A stretch of 5,527 nt of DNA from Dehalococcoidia bacterium (GTDB taxonomy: Bacteria; Chloroflexota; Dehalococcoidia; UBA2979): NCBI GenBank assembly GCA_004297315.1, contig SCTU01000197.1, positions 1 to 5,527 of the forward strand. The letters are read 5' to 3'. Shown piece by piece: positions 1 to 4,983 of this stretch (positions within the stretch are counted from its first letter, which is position 1; every line of letters begins with the position of its first letter). Under the pieces are notes generated by a model, which ran no database searches, was not told where the DNA came from, and worked only from the letters and a program-made list of their open reading frames with translations. Position numbers and translations under genes: made by a program.

Positions 1-1089
1 TCGATGCTGCCGATCCTCGGCCAGGGCTGGATGGCGATCTACGCCCAGAAGGACATCGCGAACGACAAGTTCGACTGGAAGAACAAGGCCAACGGCACCG
101 GCCCGTACCGCGACATGAAGTACGAGCGCGGCGTCAAGGTCACGATGGAGCGCAATAAGGAGTACCACGTCAAGGACCGCCCATACCTGGACGGCCTCGA
201 CATCTACCTGATGCCGCAGGAGGCCTCGCGTGACGCCGCCCTCCAGGCGGGCCAGGTCCAGCTCGGTGGTATGGGCGCCGGCTCGGCCGAGGCCTTGAAG
301 AAGGCGATCGGCGACAAAGCGGTCTACAACAAGCGCTCATCGCTCGGCTTCAATGTGTTGAACTTCAACACCTCGAAGGCGCCGTGGAACGACGAGCGCG
401 TGCGCCGGGCCGTCAACCTCGCGATCAACCGCGAGGAGGCGATCAGCATCGTCTCCAAGGGCCAGGGCGTTGTCGGCGGCTACCTGCTGCCAGGTGGCGA
501 CTGGGCCCTGCCCGAGGCCGACATCCGCAAGATCCCCGGCTATGAGCAGCAGGGTCCGAACTCGGTCGGCGACGCGAAGAAGCTGCTGGACGCAGCCGGC
601 GTCAAGGACGGATTGGCCGTCACGCTGCTGATCCGGCAGGCGTTCTACGAGGACCTCGGATTGTTCACGGCAGACCAGCTGGCGAAGGTCGGCATGAAGT
701 CGAAGCAGGACTCTGTCGAGACGGCCGTCGCCTACGACCGGATCAACAAGCGCGACTTCGACCTGGTGCCCTGGGGCCACGGCGTCTCACTCGACGACCC
801 GGACGCGCTGTGGGCCGAGTTCTACATCAAGGGCGCGCCGCGCAACTACTCCGAACTGTCGACGCCGGAGATCGAGGCGGCGTTCCTGAAGCAGTCCGTG
901 GAACTCGACACGGCGAAGCGCAAGGAACTGGTGAACGACCTGCAGAAGGTCTCCCTCCCCGCGTTGGGCAAGGTGATCTACTCCTGGTCGCTCGCGCAGA
1001 CGGCGGTCTACAAGCAGGTGCAGGGCTACATCCCGCATGTCGCGAGCTACAACAACACGAAGTTCCAGGACGTCTGGCTGAACGCCTAG
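1..1089 (+). CDS. ABC transporter substrate-binding protein, family 5 (oligopeptide/dipeptide type), C-terminal part
   Basis: This is the extracytoplasmic solute receptor of an ABC importer for peptides, nickel or similar solutes. It would bind substrate outside the membrane and deliver it to a permease. Only the last 362 residues are present. The frame is open at base 1 and the family is usually about 500-600 residues, so the N-terminus with its signal peptide or lipobox lies before the window; the ATG at base 4 is an internal Met. SBP_bac_5 hallmarks are visible: NGTGPY near residue 31, then NFNTSKAPWNDERVRRAVNL and INREEAI around residues 122-147, where the family has the 'N..T.P..D.RVR.A...A.DR..I' signature. 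The end, FQDVWLNA, is the usual family C-terminus. No permease or ATPase gene lies downstream; the next gene is convergent, so any transport partners are upstream. The substrate cannot be inferred. The family call is firm. Confidence 0.93.
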   Translation, partial: SMLPILGQGWMAIYAQKDIANDKFDWKNKANGTGPYRDMKYERGVKVTMERNKEYHVKDRPYLDGLDIYLMPQEASRDAALQAGQVQLGGMGAGSAEALKKAIGDKAVYNKRSSLGFNVLNFNTSKAPWNDERVRRAVNLAINREEAISIVSKGQGVVGGYLLPGGDWALPEADIRKIPGYEQQGPNSVGDAKKLLDAAGVKDGLAVTLLIRQAFYEDLGLFTADQLAKVGMKSKQDSVETAVAYDRINKRDFDLVPWGHGVSLDDPDALWAEFYIKGAPRNYSELSTPEIEAAFLKQSVELDTAKRKELVNDLQKVSLPALGKVIYSWSLAQTAVYKQVQGYIPHVASYNNTKFQDVWLNA

Positions 1090-1114
1090 CGTCGATCCGG
1101 CCGCACCGGATCAG

Positions 1115-1144
1115 GCAGGGCGGGGCCGCAAGGCCCCGCCCTGC
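1115..1144 (+). terminator. Strong GC hairpin after the substrate-binding protein gene
   Basis: A perfect 13-bp inverted repeat (1115-1127 with 1132-1144) encloses a GCAA loop, which is GNRA type when read on +. It starts 25 bases after the stop codon at 1089. The following bases, TGTTCGCG, are not a proper U tract, so this may be a high-GC 'I-shaped' terminator or an mRNA 3'-end stabiliser. Its position at the end of a convergent gene supports a terminator role. Confidence 0.7.
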
Positions 1145-1189
1145 TGTTCGCGTGACGAGCCCGGCGGGCCTGGTAGCGGCCCGGGAACG

Positions 1190-1217
1190 AGACTGCCCGC
1201 CGTGAGGCGGGCAGTCT
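1190..1217 (-). terminator. Second GC hairpin in the convergent spacer, probably bidirectional
   Basis: A perfect 12-bp inverted repeat (1190-1201 with 1206-1217) encloses a 4-base loop, GTGA on + and TCAC on -. It lies 42 bases beyond the stop of the - strand peptidase gene and 100 bases beyond the + strand transporter gene, so it could end transcripts from either side. Neither flank has a good T run (CGTTCCCG on -, GTCTATCG on +). Terminator function is inferred from position and stem strength. Confidence 0.6.
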
Positions 1218-1235
1218 GTCTATCGAATGGGTGAG

Positions 1236-1257
1236 CGGCCGGTGAGCCGCCCGGCCG
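1236..1257 (-). terminator. Short GC stem directly after the peptidase stop codon
   Basis: A 7-bp inverted repeat (1236-1242 with 1251-1257) has an 8-base loop and begins 2 bases after the TAG stop of the peptidase gene on the - strand. No T tract follows. In sequence this GC-rich, a 7-bp stem may arise by chance. It is listed as a possible accessory terminator or transcript-end structure. Confidence 0.3.
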
Positions 1258-1259
1258 TC

Positions 1260-2219
1260 CTACGGGGCCGCGACCAGCGTGTTTCCGCTTGCCGTCAGCG
1301 CCGTGTTGTACGTCTGCTGTCCGTAGGCGTCGAAGTACGGGCCGAACATGTACTTCGAGAGTCCGCGGTACTTGAAGCTGTTGACCGAGGTCAGCGTCCC
1401 CGCACCGGTAGCCGCGTCGAAGTCCGCGAACCACGGACCACCGGACGCCCCGCCCGTCATGTCGCACGCCAGCCCGTAGTCGGTCGAACCGTAGGGGTCG
1501 GCGAACGTGGTGCCGGTGCAGTAGGCGAGCTTCTGGCCGTTGTACGGCCTCGCGGCGGGGTAGCCGAAGGCGTAGATCAGCCGTGGCTGCGGGACGAAGA
1601 ACGAGATCGCCTGCGCGCCGACCGTGCTGTCGAGTTGCAGGGATTCCCCGGTCTTCCCGCCCGCGCCGAGCACCGCGAAGGCGTAGTCCTCGTTGAAGTC
1701 GCTGTCCCGCCACGCCGTCGTGGTGATCAGCGCGTCGGCCGTCCAGCAGCCGAAGCGGGCCACGTCGCAGTTGAAGGTTCCGGCCGTCTCGTAATCCGGG
1801 ACGAACATCCAGTTCGTCGCGAACTCGTTCGTCCGGTCGTCGTACACGCAGTGGCCGGCGGTAAGCACCAGCGAGGTGTTCGCCTGGGTGTCCGTCGCGA
1901 CGGAGCCCGAGCAGACCCAGTCCGACCCGCCGAGCGTGAAGAGGACGCGCCCGGTCGTCTGCTTCACAAGGCCGCCGCCGCTCCAGTAGGCGCCGCCGCC
2001 GCTGTTGCTGCCTCCGGCCGGCTTCCCGAGAGGTGCGAGCGGGATGTTGCGCTCGACCTCGCGTGGGCGCGCATGCGCGACCCGCTCCGGCGTCCAGTAG
2101 CGGACGATGCGGTCGTGTTCGGTCGCCGGGCCGTTCGGAGGGGCTGCCTGAGCGTCGCCCCCAACGAAGAACATCATCGCCGCAAGGAGAACGGGCATCA
2201 CGATCACGCGACGCGGCAT
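1260..2219 (-). CDS. Secreted trypsin-like serine peptidase (S1 family)
   Basis: The predicted product is a 319-residue exported serine endopeptidase. A signal peptide is visible: MPRR, a hydrophobic core at residues 5-20, and an AQA|A cleavage site near residue 25. A probable pro-region follows, then a Gly/Ser-rich linker around 69-83. The catalytic triad is in S1 order: His123 in LTAGHC, Asp178 in NEDYAFAVL and Ser259 in GGASGGPW. The six other-than-signal cysteines (103, 124, 151, 158, 234, 252) suit an oxidised exported fold, with 103-124 matching the usual His-loop disulfide. The ATG at 2219 is chosen because GGAGG sits 5 bases upstream; the in-frame TTG at 2231 lies upstream of that SD. 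The stop is TAG. The gene has its own promoter and appears monocistronic, convergent with the transporter gene. The CDMTGGxSGGPW block resembles bacterial V8/trypsin-like peptidases. Cleavage specificity cannot be read from sequence; Asp253 sits six residues before the Ser, where trypsin has its S1 Asp, but loop lengths may differ. Confidence 0.9.
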   Translation of the reverse strand: MPRRVIVMPVLLAAMMFFVGGDAQAAPPNGPATEHDRIVRYWTPERVAHARPREVERNIPLAPLGKPAGGSNSGGGAYWSGGGLVKQTTGRVLFTLGGSDWVCSGSVATDTQANTSLVLTAGHCVYDDRTNEFATNWMFVPDYETAGTFNCDVARFGCWTADALITTTAWRDSDFNEDYAFAVLGAGGKTGESLQLDSTVGAQAISFFVPQPRLIYAFGYPAARPYNGQKLAYCTGTTFADPYGSTDYGLACDMTGGASGGPWFADFDAATGAGTLTSVNSFKYRGLSKYMFGPYFDAYGQQTYNTALTASGNTLVAAP

Positions 2220-2231
2220 ACGGGCCTCCAA

Positions 2232-2241
2232 GTGTGCACAC
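2232..2241. promoter_or_regulatory. Perfect 10-bp palindrome at the predicted peptidase transcription start
   Basis: GTGTGCACAC is a perfect palindrome just downstream of the -10 element and overlapping the expected start site. It ends a few bases before the GGAGG ribosome site. That is a suitable place for an operator, but one 10-bp palindrome is weak evidence and no regulator gene is nearby. Confidence 0.3.
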
Positions 2242-2243
2242 CG

Positions 2244-2271
2244 ATTGTAAGTGCCCGCGATGCGGGTGCAA
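2244..2271 (-). promoter_or_regulatory. Predicted promoter of the serine peptidase gene
   Basis: On the - strand, TACAAT (2249-2244; 5 of 6 to the -10 consensus) is preceded after 16 bases by TTGCAC (2271-2266), a partial -35 match. The start site would fall near 2237, giving a leader of about 18 bases that ends in the SD. The strong -10 in such GC-rich sequence is notable. A 13-bp interrupted palindrome (CCCGC-GAT-GCGGG, 2254-2266) occupies the spacer. Confidence 0.6.
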
Positions 2272-2345
2272 TCCCAGGAAGCGTATGACCGCGTAAGAAG
2301 CGATCAGCGGCAGCGAGTTGGCGACGGGGGCGACGGAAGGAATGC

Positions 2346-2419
2346 TGGAGGCGCCGGCGGGAATCGAACCCGCGGTGAAGGTTTTGCAGACCTCTGCCTT
2401 GCCACTTGGCTACGGCGCC
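2346..2419 (-). tRNA. tRNA-Cys (GCA)
   Basis: The full cloverleaf can be folded by hand. The acceptor is GGCGCCG with CGGCGCC, the D stem GCC/GGC, the anticodon stem GAGGT/ACCTT with loop CTGCAAA, and the T arm GCGGG-TTCGATT-CCCGC. The anticodon GCA is at 2387-2385. The discriminator is U (2349), the known identity base of tRNA-Cys, and CCA is encoded at 2348-2346. The body is 71 nt, 74 nt with CCA. It lies 73 bases beyond the tRNA-Leu promoter-side gap's predicted -35 and has its own candidate promoter, while the peptidase gene lies 126 bases downstream. No U-rich terminator is visible after it. Confidence 0.97.
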
Positions 2420-2586
2420 GTGCGGGACACGCCCGCGGACTCCTGCGAGGAGTGCGAACCCGAGACAGCCTAGCAGAGCGTCTCCTGCGTGCCAGTCGCG
2501 CGGGAAGCCGGCGCGCCCGTCCTCGCAATCATCGTCGCGCCTGTGTGCAGGCTCCCGAGGGATGAACGAGAGAAGAAGAAGTGAAG
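2420..2586 (-). other. tRNA-Leu to tRNA-Cys spacer with two small leader hairpins
   Basis: This 167-base spacer holds no convincing gene. Besides the candidate Cys promoter it contains two short stems in the presumed tRNA-Cys leader: 2422-2436 (GCGGG/CCCGC, 5-base loop) and 2439-2453 (ACTCCT/AGGAGT, 3-base loop). Just after tRNA-Leu the - strand is pyrimidine-rich (CTTCACTTCTTCTTCTC, about 2585-2569), which could contribute to termination or processing, but no strong hairpin precedes it other than the tRNA itself. Confidence 0.4.
2467..2495 (-). promoter_or_regulatory. Candidate promoter for tRNA-Cys
   Basis: On the - strand, CTGGCA (2495-2490, 4 of 6 to the -35 consensus) and TAGGCT (2472-2467, TANNNT type) are exactly 17 bases apart. 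The predicted start is near 2460, leaving a leader of about 40 nt to be trimmed by RNase P. The -10 is weak by enterobacterial standards but normal for high-GC bacteria. Transcription from the Trp promoter through Leu may also supply this tRNA. Confidence 0.4.
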
Positions 2587-2673
2587 TGGTGCCCAGGATG
2601 AGATTTGAACTCATACGCCCTTACGGACACTGCCCCCTCAAGACAGCGTGTCTGCCTATTTCACCACCTGGGC
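2587..2673 (-). tRNA. tRNA-Leu (GAG)
   Basis: This is a class II tRNA with a long variable arm. The acceptor is GCCCAGG with CCTGGGC, the anticodon stem CTGTC/GGCAG with loop TTGAGGG, and the anticodon GAG is at 2639-2637. The 15-base variable region folds as GTCC-GTAA-GGGC. The T arm is ATGAG-TTCAAAT-CTCAT, the discriminator is A, and CCA is encoded at 2589-2587. The body is 84 nt, 87 nt with CCA. It reads CUC and CUU leucine codons. It is only 9 bases downstream of tRNA-Trp, so the two are almost certainly cotranscribed and cut apart. Confidence 0.96.
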
Positions 2674-2682
2674 ACGGAACAC

Positions 2683-2758
2683 TGGCAGGAGTGGAGGGAC
2701 TCGAACCCCCGACCGGCGGTTTTGGAGACCGCTGCTCTTCCAGCTGAGCTACACTCCT
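2683..2758 (-). tRNA. tRNA-Trp (CCA)
   Basis: The cloverleaf is complete: acceptor AGGAGTG/CACTCCT, D stem GCTC/GAGC, anticodon stem GCGGT/ACCGC with loop CTCCAAA, and T arm GGGGG-TTCGAGT-CCCTC with one G-U pair. The anticodon CCA is at 2725-2723. The discriminator is G (2686), as expected for bacterial tRNA-Trp, and the 3' CCA is encoded at 2685-2683. The body is 73 nt, 76 nt with CCA. It is the first gene of the tRNA block and sits just after a good promoter candidate. In many bacteria tRNA-Trp lies beside secE-nusG, but neither gene is seen here. Confidence 0.97.
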
Positions 2759-2773
2759 GTGCGCCGGTGACCC

Positions 2774-2802
2774 AGTGTACCAACGCCCCCGGACTCGCGG
2801 AA
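2774..2802 (-). promoter_or_regulatory. Candidate promoter of the tRNA Trp-Leu unit
   Basis: On the - strand, TACACT (2779-2774, 4 of 6 to the -10 consensus) lies 17 bases after TTCCGC (2802-2797, a partial -35). The start site would be near 2767, about nine bases before the mature tRNA-Trp 5' end at 2758. A short leader of this kind is typical of tRNA operons. A GC-rich discriminator region follows the -10, as in stringently controlled stable-RNA promoters. Confidence 0.45.
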
Positions 2803-2840
2803 CCCTGCCTGGCCGCCGTTCGAATCTAGCGGGGCGACCC

Positions 2841-2871
2841 AGCCCCTCGGCCGCCCGAGGTGGTTGGGGCT
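2841..2871 (-). terminator. Possible terminator hairpin after the dehydrogenase operon
   Basis: A perfect 6-bp stem (2845-2850 with 2855-2860, loop CCGC) can compete with an outer AGCCCC/GGGGCT pairing (2841-2846 with 2866-2871). It lies between the dehydrogenase stop at 2895 and the tRNA-Trp promoter on the same strand, where an operon end is expected. No T tract follows, so the assignment rests mainly on position. Confidence 0.35.
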
Positions 2872-2894
2872 TGTCCGAGCGCCGCACCCCCGCC

Positions 2895-3869
2895 TCAGGC
2901 CACGCCCTCCAGTGGCTCACCGCGACGCCACCGCCTGAGGTTCGCGAAGAAGCACTCCGCGGACGCCGCCGGGTAACTCGCTGAGATCGCGGCGTTGTGC
3001 GGGCTGACGATCAGGTTCGGTGCGTCCCAGAGCGGAGACTCCGGCGGAAGCGGCTCCTGCGACGCCACGTCGACGTACGCGCCGCCGAGTTGGCCTGACT
3101 TCAACGCCTTGATGAGCGCCTCCTCCACGACGACCGCCCCGCGCGACAGGTTCAGGAGGTGGGCGCCACGAGGCAGGCGCGAGAGCAGGCCGACGTTGAC
3201 CAGGCCGCGCGTCTCGTCCGTCAGCGGGCAGGCGACCACGAGCCAGTCGGTGCGCTGCACGATCGCCGGCAGGGCGGACGGGGGATGAGACTCCTCGACC
3301 GGGTCGTTGGGGCTCGGATGGCGGCGGATGCCGACCACGCGCATCCCGAGGTAGTGGGCGTGGCGCGCGACGCGAGCGCCGATCTGTCCCACGCCGAGGA
3401 TCGTCATCGTCTGGCCGGCCAGGTCACGCGGCGCGTCCTCGTAGTGGATCGGGTCCCAGGCGCGCCGCTGCTGCGCGCTGGCCCAGTGGCGGAACGGCCG
3501 ACCGAGCCAGATCACGGCGCCCATCGCCGTCCAGGCGATCGCCTCGGCGTTGGCGCCCGGCGCATTCGTGATCGTGACTCCTCGCGCGCGCAGCGAGGGG
3601 TACGCCTTCGGGTCGACGCCGACGGAGAACAGTTGCAGCCAGCGGAGGTTCGGCGCGTGCTCCAGCGCGTCGATGAACGGCTGACGGCGATAGCGCGCGT
3701 CGTTCGAGAAGAAGGCGAGTTCGACGCGGTCGAGTTCCGTGGCGGGTGGCGGGCCTGCCTCGATGTCGATCAGGATGTGCTCGACGGGACGTCCCGGCTC
3801 AGCCTCGATCTCCCGCAGGCGCGCGCCGAAGCGTTCGAGGAATGTCCTGCTGAGCAGGAGGCCGGACAT
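2895..3869 (-). CDS. D-isomer-specific 2-hydroxyacid dehydrogenase family protein
   Basis: This cytoplasmic oxidoreductase would reversibly reduce a 2-keto acid to a D-2-hydroxyacid with a nicotinamide cofactor. The product is 324 residues, a normal family length. The Rossmann motif GVGQIG is at 159-164 inside TMTILGVGQIGARVA. The catalytic set is present: Arg243 in NLSRGAVV, Glu272 in SQEPLPP and His291 in SPHNAAIS. The second Rossmann strand ends VVGIRR (178-183) with arginines where NAD-preferring members have an acidic residue, suggesting NADP(H) use (inference). The ATG at 3869 is chosen because AAGGAG (3881-3876) lies 6 bases upstream; the frame runs on to 3980, but those residues overlap the preceding gene and look like shadow. 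The gene begins 28 bases after that gene's stop and probably belongs to its operon. The substrate is unknown; glyoxylate/hydroxypyruvate reductase-like activity is a reasonable guess only. Confidence 0.92.
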   Translation of the reverse strand: MSGLLLSRTFLERFGARLREIEAEPGRPVEHILIDIEAGPPPATELDRVELAFFSNDARYRRQPFIDALEHAPNLRWLQLFSVGVDPKAYPSLRARGVTITNAPGANAEAIAWTAMGAVIWLGRPFRHWASAQQRRAWDPIHYEDAPRDLAGQTMTILGVGQIGARVARHAHYLGMRVVGIRRHPSPNDPVEESHPPSALPAIVQRTDWLVVACPLTDETRGLVNVGLLSRLPRGAHLLNLSRGAVVVEEALIKALKSGQLGGAYVDVASQEPLPPESPLWDAPNLIVSPHNAAISASYPAASAECFFANLRRWRRGEPLEGVA

Positions 3870-3875
3870 TGCCTG

Positions 3876-3881
3876 CTCCTT
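3876..3881 (-). promoter_or_regulatory. Ribosome-binding site deciding the dehydrogenase start
   Basis: AAGGAG on the - strand is followed by a 6-base spacer and ATG at 3869. It lies in the 28-base gap after the upstream stop codon (3898-3900). It fixes the start at 3869 rather than at the upstream in-frame start at 3980, which lies inside the neighbouring gene. Confidence 0.75.
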
Positions 3882-3897
3882 CCGCCGCCCGATCCGG

Positions 3898-4983
3898 TCA
3901 GAGCGGCACCACCTCGCGCGTGACCGCCGCGGTCCCGCCGCCCCACGTCGGGACGAACGTGGCCTTGTGTCCCACCCCACCAGTGACGACGACGAGGATC
4001 GATTCCGGCGAGCGCACGGCGCTCACGACATCGCTGGAGGGCAGTCCGGCTTCCTCCCGTGCCGTCCGGATCCGTGCGGCCGCGTTCTGTGGCAGCCACG
4101 CGAGAGGGACCGACGCCTCGGCGAAGACGGCGCGCTGGAGGTCGGCCCGCGACACGCCCTGGCGCGTGAGGTAGTGCGCGCACTCCGGTGGCAGCAGCAC
4201 AAGCGCCTCGCCGGCCCCGAAACTCAGCCGGCCGATGTTGCCGCCGATCGTCATCGATCGCGCGATCGTCGTGACGAGCGCTTCCGGGCTGGTGACCGGG
4301 AGCACCATCTCCACGTTTCCGACGGCGCCCACGGCGGTCACCGTGCTCGGCTGCGTCTCGAAACCGCGCGTCGTGTGGAACGGAGCCCAGGGGCTAGCCG
4401 CCTCGTTCTCGGCGATCAGCCATGTGTACTTGCCTGGGTGTCCCTGCGTGGCCATGTCCCCAGTGCCCGGCAGCGCGAGCCCGACGTTCTGCAGCACCAG
4501 TCGCAGCGCGCGGCCGATCGTCGCGTTCGCGCGCTGGCCCGGGCCGAGCACGTTGTGGCCGGCGTTGACCTCGAGGGCAGCCGCGACCGGGCCGTTGACG
4601 ATGAACAGCGGGGCGGCCGCGCCGGTGGTGGTCTGGATGCCCAAGAGGTTGAAGGCCGGGTCGCTGACCGCGCCCAGCGCCGCCGCGATCAGCGGCACGA
4701 CGTCCGGGGCACACCCGGCCATAACGGCGCAGGCGGCTATTTCCCACATCGTCGGTACGGCGAAGCCGGGCGGGATGGGAAGGATGTCCGGCTGCGCGCC
4801 GGCGCTCGTCCCTTCGAGCATCGCGGCGATGCGCGCACCCGATGGCGGCACGACGGGCAGGCCGTCCGTGAGGTGCGCGCGGTACAGCCGTTCGTTTGCC
4901 TCGGCCCAGTCATCGAACGTCGAGGCCAGGTCGCCGAGACGCGCCCTCAGCGGACGCACGTCGACGGCCGGGGCTTCGGTCAC
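3898..4983 (-). CDS. Uncharacterised conserved protein, full-length member of a tandem paralogue pair
   Basis: The 361-residue soluble protein has no signal peptide or membrane segment that I can see; the Ala/Val-rich stretches look like buried helices and strands. I do not know its reaction. Features in order: TDGLPVVPP at 39-47; CAVMAGC with Cys85 and Cys91; FIVNGP near 127-132; a Gly/Asn-rich core AGHNVLGPGQRANATIGRAL (141-160); MATQGHPGKYTWLIAENEA (177-195); and a C-terminal GGVGHKATFVPTWGGGTA (335-352). The last two are shared with the neighbouring truncated gene. I recall similar uncharacterised proteins in bacterial and metagenomic data, sometimes near the UGSC (seleno)protein family, but cannot confirm this here. 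The start is GTG at 4983, whose GTGA overlaps the previous TGA by 4 bp, with no clear SD, so translation is probably coupled. Later starts would remove or endanger the conserved DGLPVVPP block. It shares an operon with the dehydrogenase downstream. Confidence 0.82.
   Translation of the reverse strand: MTEAPAVDVRPLRARLGDLASTFDDWAEANERLYRAHLTDGLPVVPPSGARIAAMLEGTSAGAQPDILPIPPGFAVPTMWEIAACAVMAGCAPDVVPLIAAALGAVSDPAFNLLGIQTTTGAAAPLFIVNGPVAAALEVNAGHNVLGPGQRANATIGRALRLVLQNVGLALPGTGDMATQGHPGKYTWLIAENEAASPWAPFHTTRGFETQPSTVTAVGAVGNVEMVLPVTSPEALVTTIARSMTIGGNIGRLSFGAGEALVLLPPECAHYLTRQGVSRADLQRAVFAEASVPLAWLPQNAAARIRTAREEAGLPSSDVVSAVRSPESILVVVTGGVGHKATFVPTWGGGTAAVTREVVPL
4980..4983 (-). promoter_or_regulatory. 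4-bp stop/start overlap (GTGA) coupling the two paralogues
   Basis: The TGA stop of the upstream paralogue (4982-4980) and the GTG start of the next gene (4983-4981) share bases. The sequence before it on the - strand (CGGTCGATCTTCAAGCC) has no recognisable SD, so the second gene probably depends on terminating or re-initiating ribosomes. This would tie the amounts of the two proteins together. Confidence 0.7.

Noticed and set aside
337..1205. Short frames on both strands overlapping the transporter gene
   Set aside because: The + strand frame 1-1089 has family-5 binding-protein motifs throughout; the others have none.
2220..2231. TTG start for the peptidase at 2231
   Set aside because: The GGAGG ribosome site lies downstream of this codon and is spaced correctly for the ATG at 2219.
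1111..2271. 386-codon frame on - and 353-codon frame on + across the peptidase gene
   Set aside because: Both overlap the peptidase, which has triad, signal peptide, SD and promoter. The alternatives are Arg-rich without domain motifs, and the - one reads through the terminator hairpins.
2204..2614. 136-codon frame on the - strand
   Set aside because: It runs through all of tRNA-Cys, its candidate promoter and the peptidase promoter. The apparent hydrophobic N-terminus comes from the tRNA-Leu 3' end and the pyrimidine-rich spacer.
3870..3980. N-terminal extension of the dehydrogenase to 3980
   Set aside because: The 37 added residues are Arg-rich and overlap the previous gene by 83 bases. 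A strong SD precedes the ATG at 3869.
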